Assembly (NCBI GenBank): GCA_963976395.1
Contig: CAXBLG010000005.1
Coordinates: forward strand, 38,541 to 102,540
DNA from: UBA11612 sp963976395
GTDB taxonomy: Bacteria; Pseudomonadota; Alphaproteobacteria; Rhodospirillales; Rhodospirillaceae
Direction: 5' to 3'
Length of the DNA: 64,000 nucleotides
The notes under the pieces are model-generated. The model was not told where the DNA came from. It saw only the letters and a program-made list of their open reading frames with translations, and searched no databases. This document shows, piece by piece, positions 19,399 to 29,350 of this stretch. Position 1 is the first letter of the stretch, and each line of letters begins with the position of its first letter. The translations under genes were made by a program, and so were the position numbers.

Positions 19399-21258
19399 AT
19401 GGCCGAGACTCGCATTACCGCCCAAGACCTATGGAAAATTATTGCGCAACCCATGAACGATGCGCAGCGACGGGCCGTTGGCGAGACCTGCGCAACTTTA
19501 GCCACTCAACATCCAGACAATCCTGAAGCGTTGACCCTGCTCGGCTTTTACTACACCCGACTTGGGCGCCACGCGGACGCGTTGCCGCTCTTAGACCATG
19601 CAAGAGCGCTGCAGCCTGAATACGGGCCCACATTACATGCCCTGGCCCTCACTTATGTCGGCCTGGAGCGCCACACCGAGGCCGAGGCCCTGCTCCGCGC
19701 TCTGCTGGCGAAGGATAGCCCAGGTGGAGCCCTCACCATCTCTACAAATAACTTAGACTTGGTGAGCGCGCTTGCCGCAACGGCCCTTTATCTTGGCCGT
19801 ACGCAGGAAGCGCAAACACTGTACGCCGGGATCATTGATTTAACTGCGGCGATACTCGCCGAACGGCCTAAAGCCACATCGACCGACGACGCACCGTACC
19901 CTGACAAACCGCACCGAACCGTCCAGAATATTCTGTACCTTCCTGTGGAGGTCAGCGCCCGCGAGCTCGACGCCAAGATTCTGATTGCGATATTCGCCGC
20001 CAGCAAAGGGATGAATGTTGTTGTTGGCGCTAGCTCTATGCTGACCCGCTACGGGTTCTCGGACTTGCCGCCCGGTATCGTATTACTCAAAACGTTCAAT
20101 GCAATTGATGCAAGCATTATGAAATCGGCCATTGGAAAGGGCCATTTAGTCGCCGTCATAGATGAGGAAGCGGTCGGGCGTGCCAGTACCGATAGCGTGT
20201 ACAGATTTAATGTTGACCCCAAGGCTGCGGCTGCCGCTGATTTGATACTGGCGCAGGGCAAAGAGCAGCAAGAGGTTATGCATAGGATTTACCCGGAGAC
20301 CACCGCCAAGATGCGCGTGACGGGCAATCCGAAAACCGACGTCTTCAAACTTACATTTCCTGAGTCTAACGATACCGTAAAAAAAGATGGCTCCATTCTT
20401 ATTTGTCTGATGAGTGGGAACGTCAATCCGAATGCCAGGTCATTTGCGGAATGCGCCTCATCAACGCTTAGACTGAGCGGACTTTCCACCAACTCGGACG
20501 TGGGCCGTGAATTCGTTGCTCTTTTTAAATCCTGTGTTTCTTTCGAGATCGAGATGGTCCCGCAAATTGCAGCCGCAGTGCGCACTTTAGCCGCAAATTT
20601 CCCAAAGCGAAAAATTGTGGTGCGACCTCACCCAGTGGAATCCCCCAGCTTCTGGAACAGAGCGTTTTCCAACCAGCCCAACGTTTCTATTCGCGCCGAC
20701 GGCACTTTGACCGACTGGCTCCGTGACTCCGCCGCATTTGTTTATATCTCCGGCAGCACGTCCGGCCTCGAAGGGTATCTGTCCGGTGTGCCGACCATCC
20801 GCTTTGTCGGCGATGGCCGGGCATTAGACCCCGCCAACAGTTTTTCAAGTCGTATCAACGTGCCCGCTCGCACAGGCGACGAGTTGGTTCAGCTTCTAAA
20901 GCCATTATTGGACGGTGGGGCCGCCCCAGCCGCTAGGAAAGCCGACGGCGATATCGTGTCCCAGTTTCTTTATCGGCCCGACGGCCAGTTTGTGAGCCGT
21001 GCTATTGCGGACGAACTGCGGGCGTTGCATCGCGCGCACAGTACAAAGGACAACGCCCCTCTAGAAGCATTGCAAAGCTACAACGAGCGGCGCTCCGAGC
21101 CCTTTAAACCACTGGAGTTTCATTTGCGAAAATTTCCCGAAATGAGCAGTGAGGACTTCACCAGACGGCTGCACGACCTCGCGGCTAAGGCCGGCATTAC
21201 CCAATCCTTCGATATTGAAAAAATTGAGTTCAATAGTTTCTTGATCCGCGCGCACTAG
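19399..21258 (+). CDS. TPR-fused surface carbohydrate biosynthesis protein
   Basis: The 619-residue product joins two parts. Residues about 15-110 form tetratricopeptide repeats (ALTLLGFYYTRLGRHADALP and the following repeat). From about 180 the sequence ILYLPVEVSARELDAKILIA resembles the surface carbohydrate biosynthesis family, a GT-B-like fold, with a later VVRPHPVESPSFW and SGSTSGLEGYLSGVPTIRFV block like sugar-nucleotide-binding glycosyltransferases. The role is probably in capsule or surface polysaccharide assembly; the exact reaction is unknown. The start at 19399 was taken because the earlier ATG at 19363 gives a Cys-rich unlikely leader. No other polysaccharide genes flank it. Confidence 0.7.
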   Translation: MAETRITAQDLWKIIAQPMNDAQRRAVGETCATLATQHPDNPEALTLLGFYYTRLGRHADALPLLDHARALQPEYGPTLHALALTYVGLERHTEAEALLRALLAKDSPGGALTISTNNLDLVSALAATALYLGRTQEAQTLYAGIIDLTAAILAERPKATSTDDAPYPDKPHRTVQNILYLPVEVSARELDAKILIAIFAASKGMNVVVGASSMLTRYGFSDLPPGIVLLKTFNAIDASIMKSAIGKGHLVAVIDEEAVGRASTDSVYRFNVDPKAAAAADLILAQGKEQQEVMHRIYPETTAKMRVTGNPKTDVFKLTFPESNDTVKKDGSILICLMSGNVNPNARSFAECASSTLRLSGLSTNSDVGREFVALFKSCVSFEIEMVPQIAAAVRTLAANFPKRKIVVRPHPVESPSFWNRAFSNQPNVSIRADGTLTDWLRDSAAFVYISGSTSGLEGYLSGVPTIRFVGDGRALDPANSFSSRINVPARTGDELVQLLKPLLDGGAAPAARKADGDIVSQFLYRPDGQFVSRAIADELRALHRAHSTKDNAPLEALQSYNERRSEPFKPLEFHLRKFPEMSSEDFTRRLHDLAAKAGITQSFDIEKIEFNSFLIRAH

Positions 21259-21270
21259 AACTCTTCACAT

Positions 21271-21534
21271 TTACGGCGCCGGCTTCATCAGCGACTCTTC
21301 GCCATAGCGGTCGGCGAGATACTCAATGATGGCACCCGATTCCGGCAAAATCCCATCGCCATCCTGCATAACAGGTGACTTGCCGAGCGGTTGAACGGCT
21401 CGTAGAGAGTCCGGGGCCAACATAGTTTTGGCATCTCACGCGTACAGAACAAATTTGTAAGGCTCGTTTAGCTCTTCAAACAACCACAAGATGCGCTACG
21501 AACGCGAGTTGTTGAGGTGTTGGACTTCGATCAT
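21271..21534 (-). pseudogene. Decayed glutathione S-transferase fragment with two in-frame stops
   Basis: Reading leftward from ATG 21534 gives 88 codons in one frame: MIEVQHLNNSRS, stop, RILWLFEELNEPYKFVLYA, stop, DAKTML, then PLGKSPVMQDGDGILPESGA and IIEYLADRYGEESL before TAA at 21271. This is plainly the N-terminal thioredoxin-like domain of a glutathione S-transferase, where SRSQRILW is normal. The stops are TAG at 21496-21498 (Gln expected) and TGA at 21436-21438, both explained by C-to-T changes. The whole C-terminal domain is missing. Its ATG overlaps the stop of the upstream gene in an ATGA, showing it was once translationally coupled. Confidence 0.88.
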
Positions 21535-22079
21535 TCCTCGTCCCGCGGCAAAACATCAAACCGCACAACGACAGGGCTGGTGCCCACAGGCACATCCCGA
21601 CGCGAGAGATGAATCTCTTCCTGGAAATCGACGCAACGGCCCTTAACGCCGCGGGGCAGCGCCAGATCGGCCAAATCCTTGCGCGGGATACGTATTGAAG
21701 TGACCGGTCGGGCCATTCCCCAACTCGCCTCCCGTTCGCTGTCGATAAACATGAGCGTCCAGTGATCGGCAAGATGCAGCCAGTGCAGCGCTGAGAAATG
21801 CTCGTACTCGAAGCCGAGCACAGCGCTTAGTTCCGGCTCCGTGATCCCCGTGTCCAGCGCGCAGACTTCAATCCACGGCCACTCGGACAATGGGGCGAGG
21901 TCCAAAGTTTCGGACCCGGACATCAACGCGGTGCGCAGATTCTTTTGGAATGCCAATTCCTTCTTGGATTCAGGGCCGCCGGTACGCGTGTACAGAAAAT
22001 ACATGGTGCCCGGCGCAAGCGTGAACAACAGCAACAGGGCAATGACTTTCAGAAACGACGGAGACGGGGCAATGGACAT
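21531..22079 (-). CDS. Uncharacterised membrane-anchored protein
   Basis: I do not recognise this 182-residue protein. Residues about 9-30 (FLKVIALLLLFTLAPGTMYF) form one N-terminal membrane helix or uncleaved signal; the rest is predicted soluble, with paired tryptophans (SEWPWIEV, ALHWLHLADHWTLMF) and a C terminus rich in beta strands. A periplasmic, membrane-tethered protein is the simplest reading. It lies downstream of groEL but behind a strong terminator, so it should have its own promoter, and its stop overlaps the start of the dead glutathione S-transferase. Confidence 0.65.
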   Translation of the reverse strand: MSIAPSPSFLKVIALLLLFTLAPGTMYFLYTRTGGPESKKELAFQKNLRTALMSGSETLDLAPLSEWPWIEVCALDTGITEPELSAVLGFEYEHFSALHWLHLADHWTLMFIDSEREASWGMARPVTSIRIPRKDLADLALPRGVKGRCVDFQEEIHLSRRDVPVGTSPVVVRFDVLPRDEE

Positions 22080-22153
22080 GGAATGCCTTTTTAAATTTTA
22101 TCTTGTTGATCTTGGTGCGCCATGATCGCGCTGAACGCAAGACCGTGCAAAGA

Positions 22154-22185
22154 GAAAGGGCCGCACCCAAAGGTACGGCCCTTTC
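22154..22185 (-). terminator. Terminator downstream of groEL
   Basis: A perfect 10-base inverted repeat (GAAAGGGCCG, 12-base loop, CGGCCCTTTC) lies 26 bases past the groEL stop. On the groEL strand the stem is followed by a pyrimidine-rich CTTT-type tail, consistent with Rho-independent termination. It separates groESL from the unknown membrane protein gene further left. Confidence 0.8.
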
Positions 22186-22210
22186 AAAAGCATATCTGGA
22201 AGACGCGAGC

Positions 22211-23887
<1,677 letters not shown>

Positions 23888-23910
23888 TTAAACTCTTATG
23901 GACAGCGGGC

Positions 23911-24198
23911 TTATTGGATAATGCCCATGATGTCGGACTCTTTCATGATCAACAGCTCGTCGCCGTCGACCTTTACTTCGGTGCCCGACCACTTGCCGAA
24001 GAGAATGCGATCACCCTTCTTCACATCAAGCGCCTGAATTTTGCCGTCCTCGCCCCGTACGCCGGAGCCGACAGCGATTACTTTGCCCTCCATGGGCTTT
24101 TCCTGAGCGGTATCAGGAATAATAATTCCGCCCTTGGTTTTGGTGTCGGAGTCGACCCGCTTTACCAGAACCCGGTCGTGCAGTGGCCGAAATTTCAT
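23911..24198 (-). CDS. groES: Co-chaperonin GroES (HSP10)
   Basis: The 95-residue product begins [18 protein letters not shown] and contains the mobile-loop region [17 protein letters not shown] and the terminal [12 protein letters not shown] typical of Cpn10. It caps the GroEL ring during folding. First gene of the two-gene operon, 57 bases downstream of a CIRCE operator, with an AGGAT-type ribosome site. Confidence 0.99.
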   Translation of the reverse strand: MKFRPLHDRVLVKRVDSDTKTKGGIIIPDTAQEKPMEGKVIAVGSGVRGEDGKIQALDVKKGDRILFGKWSGTEVKVDGDELLIMKESDIMGIIQ

Positions 24199-24255
24199 TC
24201 AATCCTCCATCAATAGATTGATTTTAAACGTATTTATGTGAATACACGGCAGGTG

Positions 24256-24282
24256 TTAGCACTCCCCCATGTCGAGTGCCAA
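24256..24282 (-). promoter_or_regulatory. CIRCE operator of groES-groEL (HrcA site)
   Basis: TTAGCACTC, nine bases, then GAGTGCCAA: the classical CIRCE inverted repeat with one mismatch to the TTAGCACTC-N9-GAGTGCTAA consensus. HrcA binds this element and represses groESL until heat shock. It sits directly upstream of groES, overlapping the expected promoter. No hrcA gene lies in the window. Confidence 0.95.
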
Positions 24283-24520
24283 TGTAGGTAGTGTGGCGAC
24301 CCCGGCGAGTCAAGAGGTCCGACAGGGCGTGGCACCAAAAATTCACAAAGCCCGGGGCCTTTGGGGGTGCCGTTCAGTCGAGGCTATTAGAGCGCCACAC
24401 CTCTGAAAGAGAAATTCTACCCTCGGCATGAGGTGTATATTTTTCCAGCTAACAACCCCATGCATTCAGGAGGCTACGCACTATTAAAGGCAAAATAACC
24501 AGAGCCTTTATAGCCCCTAC

Positions 24521-24835
24521 TCACACCCGGTCAGGTCCGAGCAGCGGGTGGGGCCGTCGGTCGCGGTAGATGAAGTAAAGATTGCGGCTGTAAATAACGA
24601 TGCCGCCCAGCTGGGCGAGGATGAACACCGGCTCTTGAATATAGATGGCATAGACAAATGTCAGCACGCCGCCCAACAAGCTGAGATGCCAAAACGCGAG
24701 GGGAATAACGCTGCGTTTCATCCGCTCGCTGGCGATCCATTGCACAAAAAAGCGAGAGCCGAAGACCAGTTGCCCCAGAAGGCCGATGGACTTCCAGATA
24801 TTCATGGTCAGGAACCAAGTGAAAAACCAACTCAT
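24521..24835 (-). CDS. Lipid-A-disaccharide synthase N-terminal-like (LAB_N) membrane protein
   Basis: The 104-residue product has three hydrophobic stretches and the sequence GLLGQLVFGSRFFVQWIASERMKRSVIP, which I recognise as the LAB_N domain, a small membrane protein often encoded beside glycosyltransferases that modify lipid A or lipid-linked sugars. It probably works with the GT2 enzyme whose gene ends 55 bases upstream on the same strand. A GGGAG site precedes the chosen ATG; the second Met at residue 11 is an alternative start. Confidence 0.85.
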   Translation of the reverse strand: MSWFFTWFLTMNIWKSIGLLGQLVFGSRFFVQWIASERMKRSVIPLAFWHLSLLGGVLTFVYAIYIQEPVFILAQLGGIVIYSRNLYFIYRDRRPHPLLGPDRV

Positions 24836-24890
24836 GAAAAGCTCCCTAATATCCTAATATAGTCTGCGCATGCTCGGCCGATGTTTCGGC

Positions 24891-25661
24891 TTACTCGCCG
24901 CGTGGATGACCGGGCGAATTAATCGCCGGATTTGTATACCGGAGTTTTAGCCACGCGACGCCCAACATATCGATGATCCCGAGCACACCGCGCCGCCAAA
25001 TCCCGTACTTCGACACCCCTTTGCTCCGGGGGCGATGAGCCACCGGCACCGACACAACTCGCCCGCCCGCGCGTATGACAAGCGCAGGCATAAACCGGTG
25101 CAAAGCGTCAAACCGCGGCAACCCTAGAAAAACGTCCCGCGGCAGCAGCTTCAGCCCACAGCCGGAATCAGGCGTGTGATCGCCCAAAACAAAACCTCGA
25201 ATGCCGTTCGCAATCCGTGAGACCACCCGCCGGGCTGCACTGTCCTGCCGAGCTGCCCGGTTGCCGATAAACAAGCTTAGATCGGCGTCAGTCCCGGCGC
25301 GCGCCCGCGCGTCCAAAAGTTTGATGATATCGGCGGGCACATTCTGACCGTCCCCATCCAGCGTGACGATCCATACGCCGCGCGCAGCCACACCGCCGCT
25401 GATCGTCGCTTGGCTTTGACCGCAGCATTTGGCATGGCGCACCACCCGCACATGGACATGAGAATGAGCTAATGCATCGGCCTCATGGCCGGTTCCATCG
25501 TCGGACCCGTCATCGATAATAATGACCTCATAAGCGAGCCTGCCAGACAGAGCCGCGTCAATCTCGCCGACCAGCGGCGCGATATTTCCGGCCTCATTCT
25601 TCACCGGAACCACCACCGATAGTTCAGTGGGCAATTCGAGGATAGGCGTGGATTCAGCCAT
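24891..25661 (-). CDS. GT2 family glycosyltransferase (polyprenyl-phosphate sugar transferase-like)
   Basis: This 256-residue protein has a GT-A fold: LSVVVPVKNEAGNIAPLVGEI at the start, EVIIIDDGSDDGT, and the nucleotide-metal motif TLDGDGQNVP, as in dolichyl/undecaprenyl-phosphate mannose or aminoarabinose transferases. It probably moves a sugar onto undecaprenyl phosphate at the inner membrane. Unlike ArnC or DpmA proteins with C-terminal helices, it ends with only a short hydrophobic tail. It forms an apparent two-gene unit with the LAB_N protein, a pair seen in lipid A or teichoic-like modification pathways. Confidence 0.85.
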   Translation of the reverse strand: MAESTPILELPTELSVVVPVKNEAGNIAPLVGEIDAALSGRLAYEVIIIDDGSDDGTGHEADALAHSHVHVRVVRHAKCCGQSQATISGGVAARGVWIVTLDGDGQNVPADIIKLLDARARAGTDADLSLFIGNRAARQDSAARRVVSRIANGIRGFVLGDHTPDSGCGLKLLPRDVFLGLPRFDALHRFMPALVIRAGGRVVSVPVAHRPRSKGVSKYGIWRRGVLGIIDMLGVAWLKLRYTNPAINSPGHPRGE

Positions 25662-25850
25662 TCAAACTCCGGCAACGCGCACGATGGGTCTTCATGGGTA
25701 TCTTTTGGGACGCCCATAGATTTTCCGCCGTATACACGCCCTGCCCCCCAAAGCAAAGTGACCCCCAAAGGGGCCCTGCGGGAACCCGGCCTTGTACCCT
25801 GGGGTTTGTTGGCCTAAATCCTAAGCTTTCCTACACCAAAGGTCGCCTCT

Positions 25851-26933
25851 ATGCCGTCAAATCTGCCCGGTCCCTACACACGCCCTATCGCTTGGTGGCT
25901 CGTGGCCTGCGCGGCCATGATTTTTGTCATGGTCATACTTGGAGGCGCGACACGCCTGACAGAGTCCGGCCTTTCGATGGTGGAGTGGAAACCGCTCACC
26001 ATATTGCCGCCAATGAACGATGCCGACTGGCAGACGGAATTTCAGAGCTACCAAACTTCTCCAGAGTTTCAGAAAAAAAACTCCTGGATGACCATCGAGG
26101 ATTTCAAAGACATTTATTGGCTGGAATTTATTCACCGCCTTTGGGGCCGCCTGATCGGCGTCGTCTTTGCGGTCCCGTTCGCATGGTTTGCGTATAAGAA
26201 GGCCCTCGACCGTCCTCTCGCCCTGAAGCTGGCGGGCCTTTTTATTCTGGGCGGCGCGCAAGGAGCGCTCGGGTGGTTCATGGTCGCCAGCGGCTTACAG
26301 GATCGGCCCGACGTCAGCCAATACCGGCTCGCCGCGCACCTAATTCTCGCTTTTATCGTTTACGGACTTATTCTTTGGGTCGCGCTCGATCTTTTCCGCA
26401 GCACACGATTAAGAAGCCTGCCCATAACCTCAAATACTCGCTTCGCCCGCCTTACCCTTGGAGTGACCGGCACCGTGTTGTTTGTGGCTCTGTCCGGTGC
26501 CTTCGTGGCCGGCCTCAATGCCGGACTGATCTACAACACCTTCCCCCTCATGGATGGACAGTTAATCCCAAACGGACTCTACAGCCCGCAGCCCTGGTAC
26601 ATCGCCATGTTTGAGGACATCATGACGGTGCAATTCAATCATCGCGTGCTGGCTGTTTCCGCTGTGTTCCTGATCCTCATAACGTGGTGGCAATCTCGCA
26701 CGCTTTATATCGGCAAGCGGGCTCAGGCTTTGGTCAAACGGCTTGTATTGATGGCGTTTCTACAGGCTGCTCTTGGGATTTCGACACTTTTGATGGTTGT
26801 GCCCTTTGGTCTGGCCCTCGCTCACCAGGCAGGCGCATTGATTCTGTTCACGATTGCCTTATGTCTAACTCATGAAGTGCGCACCCCGGCGGCGGCCACT
26901 GCCCCCGGCTTACACCAGAACCCTGCGGAGTAA
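25851..26933 (+). CDS. ctaA: Heme A synthase (COX15/CtaA)
   Basis: The 360-residue protein has eight membrane helices in two repeats and the four heme-ligand histidine contexts: EFIHRLWGR, AAHLILAF, QFNHRVLAV and ALAHQAGAL. The N-terminal TRLTESGLSMVEWKP block is diagnostic. It oxidises heme O to heme A for aa3-type cytochrome oxidases, so the organism respires aerobically. It is followed by tldD after four bases. No cytochrome oxidase genes are present in the window. Confidence 0.97.
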   Translation: MPSNLPGPYTRPIAWWLVACAAMIFVMVILGGATRLTESGLSMVEWKPLTILPPMNDADWQTEFQSYQTSPEFQKKNSWMTIEDFKDIYWLEFIHRLWGRLIGVVFAVPFAWFAYKKALDRPLALKLAGLFILGGAQGALGWFMVASGLQDRPDVSQYRLAAHLILAFIVYGLILWVALDLFRSTRLRSLPITSNTRFARLTLGVTGTVLFVALSGAFVAGLNAGLIYNTFPLMDGQLIPNGLYSPQPWYIAMFEDIMTVQFNHRVLAVSAVFLILITWWQSRTLYIGKRAQALVKRLVLMAFLQAALGISTLLMVVPFGLALAHQAGALILFTIALCLTHEVRTPAAATAPGLHQNPAE

Positions 26934-26937
26934 ATTA

Positions 26938-28371
26938 ATGGCCGATCTTAAAGTCACTGACTCTCTCTTTTTCGACAAGACCGGCATGGATAAGGGCGCG
27001 GTGGACCGAATCGTCTCCGATGCGCTGCAGGGCTGCGACGACGGTGAGTTGTTTATGGAATATTGCCAGTCGGAAAGTTTCTTGTTCGACGACGGCAAAG
27101 TGAAGAGCGCCTCGTTCGACACGTCGCAAGGCTTTGGCCTGCGCGCAGTCGCCGGCGAAACCACGGGCTTCGCCCACGCCTCGAACCTCGATGAACAATC
27201 CATCTCCCGCGCCGCCGATACGGTCAAAGCCGTACGTAGCGGCAGCGGCGGCACATTGGCCGCACCGCCCATCGGTACCAATCAGCAGCTTTATACCGAC
27301 GAGAATCCTCTTCCAATGGTTCCATTCGATATGAAAGTGGAAACCCTCGCAGAGATTGATGCGTATGCCCGCAGCAAAGACCCACGCGTCAAACAGGTTA
27401 CCGCGTCCCTCGGCGGATCGTGGCAAGCCGTGCACATAGTGCGCGCGGGCGGCGAAGCGGCCGCAGACATCCGTCCGCTTGTGCGCCTGAATGTCAGCGT
27501 GGTTGTAGGCGACGGCACGCGCATGGAGGCCGGCAGCTACGGCACCGGCGGACGCGTCACCTATGAAGAGTTTCTCAAGCCGGAGACATGGCGCGCAGCG
27601 GTTGACGAAGCCTTGCGGCAAGCCCTCGTGAATCTCGACTCTGTTGATGCCCCCGGCGGTGAAATGCCGGTGGTGCTTGGTCCGGGCTGGCCGGGCATTC
27701 TGCTACACGAAGCCGTCGGCCATGGGTTGGAAGGCGACTTCAACCGCAAGAAAACATCCGCGTTCTCAAACCTTATGGGCAAACAAGTCGCCGCCAAGGG
27801 CGTGACCGTAGTTGACGACGGCACCTTCACTGATCGGCGGGGCTCGCTCACTATCGATGATGAAGGCACGCCCACGTCTAAAACCGTATTGATCGAAGAC
27901 GGCATCCTCACCGGCTACTTGCAGGACCGTCTCAACGCACGTCTCATGGGCATGAAGCCCACTGGAAATGGCCGCCGCGAGTCTCACGCGCACCATCCCA
28001 TGCCGCGCATGACCAACACCTTTATGCTCAACGGCGACAAGTCTCACGACGAAATCATCAGTACCGTGAAAAAAGGCATATATGCCGTCAGCTTCGGCGG
28101 CGGTCAGGTGGATATCACGTCGGGCAAGTTCGTGTTCTCGGCAACTGAGGCCTACATGATCGAGGACGGCAAGGTGACGCGCCCCGTTAAAGGCGCAACC
28201 CTAATCGGCAATGGGCCGGATGTAATGACTAAGGTCTCCATGATCGGCAACGACATGAAGCTCGACCCCGGCATCGGCACCTGCGGCAAGGACGGCCAGG
28301 GTGTGCCCGTCGGCGTCGGCCAGCCAACCTTGAAAATCGAGCAGCTCACGGTCGGCGGCACGGCGGTTTAA
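26938..28371 (+). CDS. tldD: Metalloprotease TldD
   Basis: The 477-residue product contains the zinc-binding HEAVGH motif (near residue 260) with the ALxGDFNRKKTSAF-type continuation (here LEGDFNRKKTSAFSN) and the metalloprotease-defining GGGQVDITSG near the C terminus. TldD with TldE/PmbA forms a protease that removes leader peptides. No tldE is seen here. The ATG at 26938, four bases after the ctaA stop with a GGAG site, is chosen over 26872, which lies inside ctaA. Its stop codon overlaps the stop of the convergent barrel gene. Confidence 0.95.
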   Translation: MADLKVTDSLFFDKTGMDKGAVDRIVSDALQGCDDGELFMEYCQSESFLFDDGKVKSASFDTSQGFGLRAVAGETTGFAHASNLDEQSISRAADTVKAVRSGSGGTLAAPPIGTNQQLYTDENPLPMVPFDMKVETLAEIDAYARSKDPRVKQVTASLGGSWQAVHIVRAGGEAAADIRPLVRLNVSVVVGDGTRMEAGSYGTGGRVTYEEFLKPETWRAAVDEALRQALVNLDSVDAPGGEMPVVLGPGWPGILLHEAVGHGLEGDFNRKKTSAFSNLMGKQVAAKGVTVVDDGTFTDRRGSLTIDDEGTPTSKTVLIEDGILTGYLQDRLNARLMGMKPTGNGRRESHAHHPMPRMTNTFMLNGDKSHDEIISTVKKGIYAVSFGGGQVDITSGKFVFSATEAYMIEDGKVTRPVKGATLIGNGPDVMTKVSMIGNDMKLDPGIGTCGKDGQGVPVGVGQPTLKIEQLTVGGTAV

Positions 28372-29246
28372 GGAAAGCGGTAGGTTAGCCGCAAACCGGC
28401 ACTGGTATCGACACTGGCGCGCGAAAAACCGTGTACGGCATAAACCGTGACCGAGACTCTGCGCGTGATGTCATAGGCCCCATACACAACGAGTTCCCGG
28501 CCGTCGCTGCCGCCGTCGCGCGGCGATGTACGCCAATCAAACACCGCACCTACTGCGATCTGATCCGTCAGCGATCGGCCGACTCCAGCCGAGACACCCT
28601 GCACATCATGCCCACCGTTTTCGTGTGACCGCACGCCGTAGGAACCTGAAAGCAGCAACGACCATCTCCCGACAAGTTGCGTTAAATCGATTTGCACATC
28701 CCCGCTCACCTTGCCGTTGCCGAGTCCCTTCGCGCGGCTTGCGGTCGGAAGTTTCACGCGAAGTCCGACATCAATAAATGTTCCGCTTTCAAATCCCTCG
28801 AAAGCTGCATAGCGCGCGCCGAGCACAACATCACCAATCCCGCTGACCGATATCGTATCCATATCAAGACCAAGGGCCGCGATATCATCGGGCGTCAAAT
28901 CAAGGATTGAGGCGTAGTCCACCGGACCTTTGACTTTGACGTAGCCGCTGTCGGCAGAAAAAGACCAACGCCCGCGCCGATAGCCCGCGCCCACCGGATA
29001 ATAAAACACATGGGTCGCTTGCCGCGCACCGTAGGTCCCTCGGCTGAAGTCGAAGCCCGCGCTAATATCGAACTGACCGGGCAATGCCCCGCGCAATTCC
29101 GTCAGCGCTTCTATGGCGAGTTCACCGGGATAAGCCTCGGCCGCGAGTTGATCGTCCATCTTCTCGGCGGCAGCGGATGCAGTGATGAATAAAAGCCCCG
29201 TGAAACAGGCGACGACGGCAATAATGTTTTGAAGTGTGCGGCGCAT
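28368..29246 (-). CDS. Outer-membrane beta-barrel-like protein
   Basis: The 292-residue product has a clear signal peptide (MRRTLQNIIAVVACFTGLLFI, cleaved near ASAAAEK). The mature part is rich in alternating hydrophobic strands (DISAGFDFSRG, WSFSADSGYVKVKG, GTFIDVGLRVKLP, SLLLSGSYGVRSH, IAVGAVFDWRTS) and ends RLTYRFP, close to the aromatic end required for BAM insertion. I read it as a transporter-like outer-membrane barrel; the substrate is unknown. AAGGGG precedes the ATG. Its stop overlaps tldD's, and it follows the Arg-rich gene behind a strong hairpin. Confidence 0.72.
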   Translation of the reverse strand: MRRTLQNIIAVVACFTGLLFITASAAAEKMDDQLAAEAYPGELAIEALTELRGALPGQFDISAGFDFSRGTYGARQATHVFYYPVGAGYRRGRWSFSADSGYVKVKGPVDYASILDLTPDDIAALGLDMDTISVSGIGDVVLGARYAAFEGFESGTFIDVGLRVKLPTASRAKGLGNGKVSGDVQIDLTQLVGRWSLLLSGSYGVRSHENGGHDVQGVSAGVGRSLTDQIAVGAVFDWRTSPRDGGSDGRELVVYGAYDITRRVSVTVYAVHGFSRASVDTSAGLRLTYRFP

Positions 29247-29278
29247 AGTGGTTTTCCCCTTGGATGTATCTTGATGGT

Positions 29279-29343
29279 CCCCTCACCCCCCCTTTAAGAG
29301 CAGCGGACCCGGCCGGCGTGAGGGGGTGCCGGGTCCGCGCTCT
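29279..29343 (-). promoter_or_regulatory. Strong intergenic hairpin with pseudoknot potential
   Basis: Between the Arg-rich gene and the barrel gene the RNA can form a 15-bp stem with one bulge: a 10-bp GC core (29303-29312 with 29329-29338) extended by AGAGC/GCTCT (29297-29301 with 29339-29343). The 16-base loop contains CCCCUCAC on the transcribed strand, which is fully complementary to GUGAGGGG encoded at 29279-29286, ten bases past the stem. That permits an H-type pseudoknot or a switch. It lies in the leader of the barrel gene. No U-run follows, so a simple terminator is not the only reading. Confidence 0.6.
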
Positions 29344-29350
29344 CTTCGCG

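Noticed and set aside
25694..25850. Short frame before ctaA
   Set aside because: No ribosome site or conserved residues; composition is intergenic.
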